Of a stretch of DNA of 64,000 bases, positions 45,400 through 56,952 are shown in pieces. Each line of letters starts with the position of its first letter. Position 1 is the first letter of the stretch. Below the pieces are notes generated by a model. It did not search any database. It was not told the DNA's origin and was given only the letters and a program-made list of their open reading frames with translations. The position numbers and the translations under genes are program-made. The DNA comes from Corinectria fuckeliana (Eukaryota; Ascomycota; Sordariomycetes; Hypocreales; Nectriaceae): assembly GCA_019137255.1 (NCBI GenBank), contig WPDH01000123.1:124001-188000 (forward strand), in the 5' to 3' direction.

Positions 45400-47610
45400 T
45401 CAGTGGTGACCACCGTGTCCAGCTTCGTCGTCATCCTCGGGCCAAGCCCCTGGCAGCCCTTCCGGCTCCTCATCAAGTCGCCCGTCGTGATTCCGCGCAG
45501 CAGTAGTCTCGTCCTCGTCCGCGTCTGCTTCCGCGGGACGTCCGCCGCCAAGCAGTTGCATCAACGTCCCGAGCAGCCCTGTTCCGTTCCCTCCTCTGGC
45601 GTGCTCCTCGAGATCCCGCTGCAGCTCCTCCTCGTCCCTCGCTAGAAGCTCGGCTAGGGCGTCTTCGTCGTCGTCGTCCGCCCCCGCCGCCGCTGCTCCA
45701 GCTAGCCCAACCGGCGCTGGACCCGCCTGCCGCGCGAACATGTTTAGCATCCGAGCTTCAATATCGCTCGGCTGCGTCGTGTTCCGTTGCTGCTTCTCCA
45801 CCCACGGCAATCGCGTGCCCTCTCCCGTGAAGATATTTTCCTCCTCGGGCGGCGGTAGCGGGTCGAATTCGTAGTTGGGCTGGCTGTCTAAGAGGTCCCG
45901 TGGCGCAGTTGAGAGGAGTGATGTCTGGCCCTCGAGATATGCGAGTCTCGTCACTCCGAGATCGACCGGCGCATCGTCGATCGGTAGGTTGCTGGTGTCC
46001 GCCTTGCCTAGGCCCTTGGCCACGCTCTGCAGCAGCTCGATGGCCTGAGCATTGTTCCACAGGTCCTTGGCCTGGTAGATGTAGAGCTTCACCCAGAACG
46101 ACCGCGCATTAGAGTCGGCGCTCATGCCCCAAATGGACGGTGGTGTGTCGAGGTTGAGCTCCTGGAACAGCTCGCAGTAGAGCCAGGGAACCCGTTGCAT
46201 CCCCATCGCCAGGTCAGCCCGCGCACCCTCTGCGTTGTCCATCTGCAGCTTGGCCAGCACCACGCTCTGCCGGAGGTACGCCGTGTCCCGGTTATCGCTC
46301 GTCGCCTCGACCTCGTCCAGGAAGTCTACCAGCCAGCGGGCCTCGTGCGCCCGGATCGCCAGCGGGTGGATGAAGTGCCGCATCGCGTACGGGTCCCGCG
46401 GGTCCAGCGTGTACATCAGCTTGGCCCACTCCAGCGCCGTGCGGTACGTGCCTTTGCGGATGAGGCTCTTGAGGTAGTGGTACCCGGCCAGCCAGAACTG
46501 CCGGTTCTCCGGGCGGCGGAAGTCGAGGCGCGCCCGGCCCTGCTCCATGTTCTGGCGGAAGGCGGACGTTGTCACGCGGCCAAAGGTGAAGAGGGCTCGC
46601 TCGCACAGCTCGGCAGCGAGTGCCATGTTCTGGTCTTGCTTGGCTACGCTGCTGACCTGGAGGAGCGTTGATACGTGATATGCTGCGAACTGTTAGTAGA
46701 CGGACGTATCGCGCCGGGCCCCTGCTTATGCGACGGGCTTGTTTCATCGGAGCTGGCTGCACTTACGGACTTGCTGAAGAAGATGGACCATCCTCATCGG
46801 ATCACCCACCTGCACGCATCCGAAAAAGAAGGCCTGCACTGCATCGTAGTCCCCTTCATGTACGTATGCATACTCCGTCCAGGTGCCATCCTCGGCCTTC
46901 TTCACCTCCCTCATCGTCAGACCGCCAGCCGTCTGCCGCGGCCAATGCTCGCGGCCCTGGATGAAGGCGTTGCGGCGCAGCGACACCTCGGACAGCTTCT
47001 TGGCGTTGGAGGGCCCGCGGAGGAACGTCTCGAGGTCGACTTGGTGCTGGACAGGCCCGTGGCGGCGCCGGTTGCGCTCCTGCTCGTCTTCGGCCTCGGC
47101 GGACTCGATGATCTCGCGCCCAAAGAGGTTGCGCATCTCGTTGATGGCCTTGAGATGGTACGGGTTGATGGCCAGAAGCTCGTTGATGCGCCGGGTTGAG
47201 ATCTGGGCGGCAGCGGCTGAAGGGTCGCGGTTGACGCTGGTGGTGATGTTGAGTTCCTTGATAGCCCTATCGATCTCATCCTCGTCGTCGTCGTCGTTTG
47301 CGTCCGCCGCACTTGGAGTCGCCAGCTTGGCCTTCTTCTTCTTCTTCTTCTTCTTTTTCTTGCCCGTTGCACCTCCGGGTTGCTGCGTCTCGCTCACTGC
47401 CTCCTGAGTCGGCTCCGGCTCGGCCTCCTCCTCGTCCTCTTCGTGACCCTCATCCTCGTCACCGCCGAGCGTCGCGAAAAGGCTCACCCGAGGCTTCGCG
47501 ATCACTGGTCCCTGGTCGTCATCGCTCTCTCCAGAGCTCTGCGGCGCGACCTCCTGTGTCTTCTCGAAGTCCCTTTGCTTCTGTAGCTTGCGGAGCTGCC
47601 TGCTCGACAT
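45400..47610 (-). CDS. TCF25: TCF25/Rqc1 family protein, ribosome quality control
   Basis: Two exons, 47610-46767 and 46682-45400, 84-nt intron (GTAAGT...CAG), 708 aa. The N-terminus MSSRQLRKLQKQRD is the family signature, followed by an acidic stretch, a run of ten Lys (about 84-93) and a second acidic patch. The conserved core includes LLAINPYHLKAINEMRNLFG, then the helical repeat region with FGRVTTSAFRQNMEQGRARLDF, ENRQFWLAGYHYLKSL, RGTYRTALEWAKLMYTLDP-like segments (here KGTYRTALEWAKLM) and DPYAMRHFIHPLAIRA. The C-terminus is acidic and low-complexity. By family knowledge Rqc1 works with Ltn1, Rqc2 and Cdc48 to ubiquitylate and extract stalled nascent chains from 60S subunits. Confidence 0.9.
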
Positions 47611-48696
47611 GTTGAACGTCGGAAGTGATTTTTTGCCCCACGAATGAGGGGCAGAACAAAGAAATCCTGGCTAAGATGTGCGTGATGGCTTAGGTATGAG
47701 CAAGGCTGCAGATGTGAAGAGCAGCACCTTGTCTCTGTTGTAGTATTGCCTGCAGATTTTGAGTAGCTGTGGTTGACTGCTCATCAGATAAGATGCCTCC
47801 GGCTTACAGTGTAGATACGTTAGTTTGGCGGTGCTTGATTTACCGATGTGTCACGCCGCTGGTGATGACGTTTGGCGGGGCAGTCCTGACATGGTGCATG
47901 TGGGAAAAATTAGCAATGCCCTACCGTCAGTTCAAACTACCACGACCGAAGCTGTCCATTTGAACTACGCCAACGTTTAAGATGCTTCTTGATAGATATA
48001 TGGGGACTTCATGTCGTCAAGGAAGCTGTAAAAAAAAAAAAAAAAAAAAAGGTCACAACTAATCACGAATGGAACGATTTGTTTGAGCTTGAAGATGTTG
48101 TATTTTGTCTGAGCAGCAGCTGGTTGGATGTTCACTTCAAGCTGCTCAATGCATCAAGCCCGGTTCCTATTTTCCGTGTTTCCTTTGTCACTGTTCCTCT
48201 TATCGAGGTCTTCATCCTTGTATGTAGCCACACCAGGCCATGCCAGGCCGCTTGGTCCATTCCGATTCAAAAGGCTGAAACAATCCCCGCAAAGTAGCGT
48301 GCGATGCGAGACCCCTTCGCTCCGTAGCCATGCTCTTTCAATACAATCCTAACTCCGAGCAGCCCTGACCTCGTTCCTGTGACTGACCAACCCCAGATTC
48401 GTGGGATCCATTGAAGCCACTGTAAAGGACGTTGAAATTCGTGTCTTGCCTTTCTGAGGCAGCAAAAGTTTGATCGAAAAAGCCCCAGAATTGTGATAAT
48501 CATACAAGGGGGGTTCGGAAAACTTGCGAGTAGCACATCGCCCGTTGTGGTTGGTGATGCGTTCCGTATGGGCTCAAATACCCTATCTTCTCCTCCACGC
48601 CGGTATCAAAGGCCGGCATCAAGTCGCTCCCTGGGTTGTAGTTGGATGACTGGGCGAAATTCATTAATGCCAGTCGTGTCGTAACCATATAACGAA
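47611..48696. other. intergenic, TCF25 / SCD6
   Basis: About 1.1 kb. A run of 22 A residues lies near 48029-48050. No gene seen; presumably TCF25 promoter and SCD6 3' region. Confidence 0.45.
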
Positions 48697-50597
48697 TTAC
48701 TGGGTAGCAGGCGTTGTCTGGTACTGAGGTCGATTTCCACCCCGGCCACCCCGGCTGAATCCCCGACCACCACGGCCACGGCCTCGACCCCGTCCACGGT
48801 AGTTGCGGTACCCACCGTCCACACTGCCCTGGCCAAAGGTCTCCATGTTCTTCCGCTGCTCCTCGCCGCGCCACTCTCGGCCACCGGGTTTCTGACCCCC
48901 GTTCTCAGAGCGATCCTTGGCTTCGCTAGAGATGTTGTCAAAGAACGACGATGTCTTGTTGTAGGCGACAGGGACATCACTTGGGAGGGTGGGCTCAGAA
49001 GTTTCGAATGCTTCGCCAGCGGAAGTCTCAGTCAGCGGAGATCCGGCAATGGCCTCCTTGACTAGGTCCTGCTTATTGAACTTGGCGTTTGCCCCAGCAA
49101 AATCAAAATCCGAGTCCGGTACTTCCACCTTAGTAGTGACAGGTCGTCCTCCGCGGCCCCGACCACGGGTAACTGGGGCGCCCCGCACAGCATTTACTCT
49201 CATCTCGTTGACCTTCTTGGTTAAGTTGTCCATAGCATTGCTACCAGGGTTTCCGAGCTGTGCCATGGCAACGGCAACAGCTGCTCTCGCCGCATTCGTA
49301 GCATCCTGAACGTTTCCAGGTGTGGCGCTAGCAACTGGCTTAACAGTAGTGTCCGAGACACCAGGAAGATGGAATGGCTTGGCAGCTGATCCGGACAGAG
49401 GTAACACGGGGGTGATCCGGTGGTTCCTGGGCCCGGTCGGGGCCAACTTGCTGGCGTCTGCATCCTGGCCATTGGAGTTCAAGCCAGCAACAGCCTGCTT
49501 GACTTCTTCGACGGAAGGCTTAGAGTCCACAGGAGGGGTAGGCGCATTTGCGGGTTGTCTAGGGCCGTGAGCCAAGGACTTGGGTTCAGTCGGAGGCGCG
49601 TTCTGTCCACTAGAAACAGCAGCCTTGCCTTGATCAGCACCTGGACTAATAGGCGCGTGCTTTGAATCCTGAGGACCAGAAGTGGGAGTAGCCCGTTGGT
49701 TTTGGGGGCCATCGTGCCCACCAGGACCGCCGGGACCTGGAGGAAAGGGATAGTTCCAGGGTGCTGGGCCGCCGGGACCACTAGGTGGAAAGGCTTGGCC
49801 GGGAGGGAACCATCCTGGGGGTGGAGGGTACGGCATGTTGGCAAAGTTTGGGCCCGGACCTGGGCCAGGGCCAGGTGCACCGCCTCGGCCCCAGTTTCCA
49901 GGTGGTGGACCTCCATAGAAGTTTGGTGGATACGGGTGTTGACCGAAGGGAGGAACTCCAGGAGGAGGAGCAGTCTGCGTTGGTGCTTGCGCACCAGGGC
50001 GAGCCCGAGCCTTAAGCATTTAGTCAGCAGATTGCTAATGATGATGTGCAACATAAAATGGTATAACATTCTCCTAGATCAGAAGGAAGGCAACGGAAAT
50101 TTCGACATCGTTTTTGCGCTTTTCCGCAGTGACATGATTTACATCCGGTATATTTCATCATAAGGGAGGAGGGGGGTTTGAGAGGGAGGGTACTCACACC
50201 GACGATGGCTGGGTCATCAGGAACAGTCGGGGGCTTGTTCTCTTTGATGCTCGGGTGATCCTCGATTCGCAGGTCCTTCACGTCGCTGCCACGAAAGACA
50301 ATGTATTCGTAAACCTGATCAGAGGGAGAAATTTCCTCCTCAGGCCTGCCCTTTCGGCCTTCGGTTCCGAAGGACCTCACATTTTCGAGGGATACTGTGG
50401 ACTCGTCCGAGTTTATCTCATGTAGAGTACCGACATAGCTGGTCTGGAGGTCAGCGGTGGTTGCAGGCATGAGACGCGTGTGGGCACATACCGAATGTCG
50501 CTTTTTGATATGAGTGAAATACGAGACCTGTAGCTGCGTAAGCGGGCGTAGACAGGTGTCGATGACCACGTCCAGCCTACCCGAGAAAATCAGACAT
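48697..50597 (-). CDS. SCD6: Scd6/LSM14-family mRNP protein
   Basis: Four exons, 50597-50581, 50527-50492, 50438-50198, 50010-48697, in phase, 535 aa. The first exon codes only five full residues (MSDFL); the joined N-terminus gives the LSM14 domain (GSRISLISKSDIRYVGTLHEIN, split over exons 1-3), with VRSFGTEGR and YEYIVFRGSDVKDL. A long Pro/Gly-rich middle follows, then the FDF motif (DSDFDFAGANAKFNKQDL), the FFD box (SSFFDNISSE), the TFG box (NMETFGQG) and a C-terminal RGG/RGRG tract. By family knowledge it binds eIF4G through the RGG tail and represses translation, with Dhh1 in P-bodies. The splits at exons 1-3 are inferred from the conserved LSM14 sequence and canonical splice sites. Confidence 0.9.
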
Positions 50598-51429
50598 CGT
50601 AGGTCATAAAGCCACGTTCAGCACGTAGCGAGCTCCAGCGGAAACGCTGTGCAGCTATACAGAAAGCAATGATAAGATGCACGAAGTGTGCGAAAGGTAG
50701 AAGTAGAATGCCAGGTAAAAGCGCGTGGAATGGGAGGAAAGAGGGTGGAAGCGGAGTAAGATGGAGTGGGAGGGAGGTTGGTGTGTGGGAGGGAAAGGGT
50801 TTGCAAGAAGAACAAACACAGAGGCTGGAAGTGCAGCAGCCCTGGCTGGGTGTTCGGCTCAACCCCGGCTGATTATCGGGAGATTCGTGTCTCGATCTCT
50901 CTCGATCTCAGATCTGTGACTTGTGTAACCTCACAGCTGCTCCATGGCCCGACTGGATGATCAACAATACTGCCATATGTGATTGTTCATCAATGTCATT
51001 GTAAAGAATTCCATTATTTCCGTTGCCTTGTTCATGGTCGGAGAATTCCCAGTGCAGGCTGCCCACCAAGCCATTACTCAATCAGTGACGACGCCCATTC
51101 ATACTCATTCATGCTGTTTTCAGTAGCTTGTTGCGTTGAGTGACTGTACAGCCCCTGTGTAGCATGGCATTCTAATGCTCGTGGAAGAAGATCATCGAGA
51201 ATCACGATTGAAATCAGGACATGTCAGATATGGTATTATGAGAACGATGTAAAGTGCTGGAATGCGGTTCGAACAATGCAACATAAATCCTGGTCTAGCT
51301 AAACGATAACAGCCGGTGCCTATCGCCTCCTTCATAAACGAGAGTATATACACCTTAGGCAACAGGGGAGCACACTGGCAAGCAAACAACCGATCGTCAC
51401 GTCCCGAAACTCCAAAGTCCAAGCCTAGC
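50598..51429. other. intergenic, SCD6 promoter / VTI1 3' side
   Basis: About 830 nt without a supported gene. The first 250 nt above the SCD6 start are purine-rich on the plus strand. Confidence 0.4.
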
Positions 51430-52263
51430 TCATCTGAACTTGCTGAAAATCACTGCGATAATGAGAACAACCAACACCGTAATGATGGCAATTGTAATCA
51501 CCTTATTTGTAGCCATCCTGTTAACCACACAATTAGCGCCTAGCCAGAACTGGGTTACCCAAAGCTCGACTTTACCTTCGCGCCATCCCCCTCAGATTCT
51601 TGACTGAACTGTCTATGAAGGCCTCGCTGTCGGTGAGCCTTTGACCTTGATCGCCGATCTGATTTCTCTGTATTTCCAGGGTTCCGAGAAGGTCTGCACC
51701 GACCCCCTCGGTCTCGACGGCAAGCGCATAGCTGTCCTTTAGGCGCTGGGTGCTTCGATCGAGGCGGCCGGTACCGTCCTTCAGCTGCTCGCGCTGTTGC
51801 AAATGGGCATCCGATGATCCAGCGGGATCGTCAGTGTAGCGCGACCCAAGCAGGGCAGTGCGATCGTCGGAGAGAAACGTCAATTTGCGTCGAGCTTCAT
51901 CGGTATCGGATTCGTAATTGCGGAAGCGTTGGTTTACTTTGGTGCGAGAGCTGGTAGGGATGTTCTGCTTCTCGAGGCGCATCTGGTCCAACTAAACAGA
52001 AAGAAGCTGTTAACACGGTTCAGATGCACTGAGTGGCAAATCAGGTGGTCCTGGTTGGATATCGTCCTGGTTGGATAACGTACCAGCTCGTCTGCTTCTT
52101 CAAGGGCACGTTCGGCCTGGCTGATGGCCGCCTTCCGCGGCTCACCAGAAAGCTCCGGAATCTGGTCGAGCTTCTCTGTGATATCGGCTTGAACCAACTT
52201 GAACTCGGCCTCGTAGGAGCCGAAGAGCTCAGAGCCGACGTCGGTGTCGAGAGGGTTCGCCAT
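51430..52263 (-). CDS. VTI1: Qb-SNARE Vti1
   Basis: Three exons, 52263-52084, 51991-51576, 51517-51430, in consistent phase, 227 aa (yeast 217). The N-terminal Vti1 helical domain starts MANPLDTDVGSELFGSYEAEF and includes DQIPELSGEPRKAAI. The SNARE helix covers TQRLKDSYALAVETEGVG through QRLTDSEAFIDSSVKNL, with the central Gln in IQRNQ, and the last exon codes a single membrane anchor (ITIAIITVLVVLIIAVIF) ending FSKFR. By family knowledge Vti1 works in endosome, vacuole and Golgi fusion with Pep12, Vam3, Sed5 and others. Intron 1 contains a 14-nt direct repeat next to its donor. Confidence 0.92.
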
Positions 52264-53625
52264 GGTCTAAGGAGGCTGGTGACGTCGATTTGGAAACGAA
52301 AACTGCAGGCGTGACGCAAAATAACCGTAGAGGGCTGGTAATTCGATCAGAAAGCAACTAAAGAGAACAAGCTGGAGATGGAGAGTTGATGGCGCAATGC
52401 TTCTCGGGTGATGCCTAGTCGAAGATGCTGGGCGAAACGTCGTGCCTGTTTAGCCATGTTCGTCAGCCAGGATCGACTTGCCGGAGCGGCTGGCTGGCTG
52501 CGTGCATTTCCAGCCAATGAGCTTCGGCTCCAGCCACATGGGGTACCACGTGATGAAGACGGTCCGTGCATCACGGGCAGCGGGGATATTATCTCGAACC
52601 GCCGGATGCAATTTTCCATTTTCTTCCTTTCTCTTCATAGAAAGTTGAATACCCCGGAAAGCGAAGAAAAGCGGCTCTACGTTATGACTTTTAGTCAGTG
52701 GCGTAGGGTTGAAAGACTCTGGGCAGATTGAAGCAGGTTTCCTGCACGGCGCTTTTAAGAATTGGTGACTCGACTTCACGTTAATCAATCCCGTTGAGTG
52801 TTCGACATACCCTTGCTCAGGCTATGGGTTTTGTAGTTTGGCTGTAGGACTTTTAACCGCTGCCTCACGCTGTGATATGCTTTGCGTTGAATGAGGGCTC
52901 GATGGTGAGAAAACTGCATCAAGCACCATTCTCGTTGCGGCCGTTTTCTTGGATGCAAACGTGCAACCAAATGTTGTGGAGAATTTGTTAAATGCCGAGT
53001 TTGGATGAAACCAGCCCCCCTCATCAGCCTAGCCGCAGGCCGTGGCACGGTAATTGCTGGGCACGAACCATGAAGCACCGCAGACAGTTGCTGGGTGCTT
53101 GCAGTCACTGTGGGCAGACCAAGTGGGGTAAGCTCAATCGTTGGGAAGACTGTCGTCGATGTCATTGCGAAGAAGTCCTGGCTTACCTTCTCCATCCATT
53201 ACTCTCCCGCCTTTCCCATTGCGAGCTTCCGTGATTGCGCGCGTAAGTAGTAGCTGATGCTTCACTATCAACTTGCTTGTCTCCTATTGGGTTGCTGTTT
53301 TCAGCGGAACCAGCCGTCCCAGTCATGCCGGAGCCACAGCATATGTAAGTTCTTGCCGTGTCTTTCACAGGCTCATCAATGCGTCACCATACCAATGCTC
53401 GACACCCTCAGCCGCTGCGTGGCGGCGCCAATCATACTGGATCACACCCGAGACACTTACCTCTGCTCTATCACATACGCTAGCCGTCCCCCTTCATTCC
53501 ACGTCATTATTCTTTTATAGCATCACTTTCGTCGTCCAAACCCTCACTCATTACCCAAGCCCAACAAAGCTGCCATCCCTGCCTCCAGCCCCATCGCCAT
53601 CGTCGCCTCCGAGGTCAAGCCCTTC
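52264..53625. other. divergent intergenic, VTI1 / amine oxidase-like gene
   Basis: About 1.36 kb. A 136-codon minus frame at 52785-53195 has no family resemblance. The region should carry both promoters. Confidence 0.4.
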
Positions 53626-55305
53626 ATGAACTGGCCAACTGATTACTTTGACAGGAAGAAGGTTGCCATTATTGGCAGCGGCTCTGCGGGCATTGGCGCC
53701 CTGTGGGCATTGAACAAGACATACCACGATGTCTACATGTACGAAGCCGCCGACAGGCTCGGTGGCCACACCAACACGGTCCAGTTCAGAAAGGGAAAGT
53801 ACACCACCGCAGTTGATACTGGCTTCATCGTATTAAATGCGGCGACATATCGTGAGTAGATGACCCCGACACCAATTTCGCTGTGCTAACCGCCTTCTCC
53901 GTAGCGAATTTCATCAATTTCCTCGACAAGGTCGGCGTGAAAATTGAACCCACGGAAATGACCTTTAGTGTATCGCGAGACCGCGGTGTCTTTGAATGGG
54001 CTGGGTCCAGTCTGCCATCACTTTTCGCCCAAAGGAGGAATATTTTATCACCAAGAATGTGGAGAATGATCTTTGACATCCTTCGCTTCAACCAATTTGC
54101 GCTCGACCTGCTTATCAATGAGCAAGAGGAACTACGGCCTTTACATGTCGGAAATGCCATGATGAATCATGTCAGCAAAGAGGAGACAGTTGGCGACTAC
54201 CTGAACCGTGAAGGTTACTCGGAAGCTTTCCGTGACGACTACCTCATTCCCATGACCGCGGCAGTTTGGAGCACAGGCCCAGACAAGTGCACATTGGACT
54301 TCCCGGCAGTGACACTTGTCCGCTTTCTGTGAGTCGGGACTAACACCCCCATCCTACAGGCATCGTGCTAACTCTGCCTCTAGCTGGAATCACCATCTAT
54401 TGTCGACGGTTGCTGCCCGCCCTCAGTGGCTTACCATCAAAGAAGGATCTAAGTCATACATCGATGCAGTAATGAGAGGTTTCCCCCCCAACCACCTCTT
54501 TTTGAAGACGCCGGTTCAGCGCGTTTCTAACGAAAGCGATGGTCGAGTAAGAGTACACTTGGAGAACGGGACATCGGAAGTATATGATCATGTTATTCTG
54601 GCAACTCACGGTGATGAAGCACTCGATATTGTACGGCCATCGGCAAGCAATCAGGAGCGGTCTATCCTGTCATGCTTTGAGACTTCGCAAAACGAGGCGA
54701 TTCTGCACTCTGACCTGGCCTTGATGCCGAAAAGGCGGAAAGCTTGGACTAGCTGGAATTACCTAACAATGTCCTCATCATCATCACGAAAGACAAACAT
54801 CGACAAGGTTTCATTAACCTACAACATGAACATCCTCCAGCACATACCCCGAGACACGTTTGGCGACGTCCTTGTTACACTGAACCCGATTTTCAAACCT
54901 CGACCGGAAACCATCCAAGGGCGGTATTATTACTCCCATCCTTTGTATAACCCCTCAGCAATTCGAGCACAGAAGCTCCTCAAGGACATCCAAAATACAC
55001 GAGGGATCAGTTATGCCGGAGCGTGGACCAAATATGGATTCCACGAGGACGGCTTCAGCAGTGGACTTTACGTTGCTCAGGAGCACCTTGGCGCAAGATT
55101 GCCTTTTGACTTCCAGGATTCAACTTTTAGCAGAGGGAGGAGGCCTCGCCTAGGCTTGCTGGATCACGTCCTGCGGCTCATCATTTTGGTCATTCAAGTA
55201 TTTGTGGTCCAGGTTTTGGAGAGATTGGCCCGGTCAAGACGGGTAAAAAGTCCACGACTCGTGAATGGTTACCATGTCGAGAAATTGAATGGCAAGTTGC
55301 AGTAA
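53626..55305 (+). CDS. FAD-dependent amine oxidase-like protein
   Basis: Three exons, 53626-53851, 53905-54328, 54384-55305, in consistent phase, 523 aa. The FAD-binding dinucleotide fold is at the N-terminus: KVAIIGSGSAGIGALWAL with GxGxxG, then YEAADRLGGHTNTV with the acidic residue and GG doublet, and VDTGFIVLNAATYPNF. The middle has EETVGDYLNREGYSEAF and IPMTAAVWSTGP. The late FAD motif is GISYAGAWTKYGFHEDGFSSG. It matches the NAD(P)/FAD-binding family (COG2907-like) found near cyclopropane or lipid-modifying enzymes in fungi and bacteria; no such neighbour is present here. A hydrophobic segment (LLDHVLRLIILVIQVFVVQVL) near residues 467-487 may anchor it to a membrane. Substrate unknown. 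Confidence 0.82.
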
Positions 55306-55800
55306 GGGCTCTACGTTTGGCTGACGGATGGATAGCGAACGATTGGACATGGCTTCGATAGTTTTGAACAATGACACTTGGAATTGGTTTGATACAGTAC
55401 TTAAAACTTCGATGTGCTCAATTAATTGGACGTGGATACTGATATAGTAGTTAAGTCCGTTCCTATTCTATTTTCCTATTCTATGATTGCGAATTGCTGT
55501 AATATTGTCCTGTCCAATTGATTGTATTATTCCCACAACTACCCATGTACCTACTTACACGAGTGTTGGTCGTTTTCCAACACCGGCAGGTTCGCTCAAC
55601 AGAACTTCCGAATGATAAGGAATAGGGTAAAAACATTTTTAAGAGCCCCCGTTATTTTGAAAATATTGTAATAGTTATTTACGTTGAGCGAGTTTGTCCA
55701 TGTTGAAAAACACCCATCACCCGCGTACCTTGGGTACCCAACTTACTCGTTGTCTTCCCCGGAACTACTAATCTGTCGCGCTAGGATCTCCCTCCGACGA

Positions 55801-55824
55801 GACTCCTTGACTCCTTGACTCCTT
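55801..55824. repeat. tandem repeat, GACTCCTT x3
   Basis: Three perfect 8-nt units followed by a partial one, non-coding. Confidence 0.75.
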
Positions 55825-56862
55825 GACTTCTTTGCTCCACCCGTAACACCTAAGTAGCGGCACAAAGATCACAAAATTCACGCTATAAGAAGGATGAGAG
55901 TGCCAAGGAGGACGATCAGGGTCTCGCGGCATCCAACTGCCAGAGGGGGAGGGAGGGACTGGCACTTGCGCAGGTGCTGTCTCTGAAAGGGTATAGAACG
56001 AACGTTGAGGAGGACAGGTTCTGCTTAGATACGTAGCAAACGGGGGCTAGTAACGGCTCGGCTCCGGGAATAATTAGACATGCATTGAGTTGTGAAGACT
56101 CCAAAACCCACCCCATTTCCAACAAAACCGACCGAGGTACGGATAAATGTGGCGAAAAATCCTCTCTTCAGGTGACCAAGACAACAAGGCGTTTTGTCGT
56201 AAGCTAGCTTACAGCTCAGCATAGTGTAAGCGATTTCGATACGAATATTCTGGGCTACCCTCCCTTCATTCACAGAGCCTTGGTCCATTTGTCCACGCGT
56301 TCCGGATGGGGTTCCGATGACGAGGCTCGCCCACATCCCGCCCGTTGTGGGGTCCCTTCATAGCCCCTTCAACGCCCGGCGCATCACGAATGTTGGCCGT
56401 TTTCGGACACTCAATTTAGAGTCAATTCTTTCCCCTCCCATTCAACTCTTGTCAACTGACTCTGTTTAAGAGAGATCCGACGTGTGCTACCGCAGTTGAG
56501 CGATACTACCAGATTTCCCTTGACTTGACCCCATTATTTGCATACGGATTCTAGAAAGTCTCGATTTCCCCGGCTCCCTTCTGGCCCCGGCGCCTAGTAT
56601 GTAAGAAGGGCGCTCGTTGAGCTTGCGTGGCCCAGTGGACGTGGCCTAGTGGAGCTTTGCTGCCGAAGACCGACCCTCGGGAGCTTAACTCGAGGCCCGA
56701 TTCTGGTTTAAGCTTAGATTTGACGAGGGCATCCGGCCGTTATTGCATGGAGTCACTAAAAGCAGACGGCGTGCCCGTGTAGCGTGGCTCACGATGGCCT
56801 CCCGACGCGTGGCATGCAACGTACTTTGGCACCAGCCATCGTCACCCTTCAACGGCTTGCTT

Positions 56863-56871
56863 GATATATAG
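56863..56871 (+). promoter_or_regulatory. TATA-like box of the phosphoesterase gene
   Basis: GATATATAG about 85 nt above the ATG at 56953; spacing fits a TATA element. Weak, position-based call. Confidence 0.35.
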
Positions 56872-56952
56872 AGGAGCTTTATGGCACGTAGTACTACATA
56901 GAGCATAGGCTGTCTAGGAGTCATCACCTTCAACAGCAAGTCCATCCAAAAC

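Larger units (their letters stand above)
55306..56952. other. intergenic, amine oxidase / phosphoesterase
   Basis: 1.65 kb, no supported gene. It contains three tandem GACTCCTT units (55801-55824) and a TATA-like element near 56863. Confidence 0.45.
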
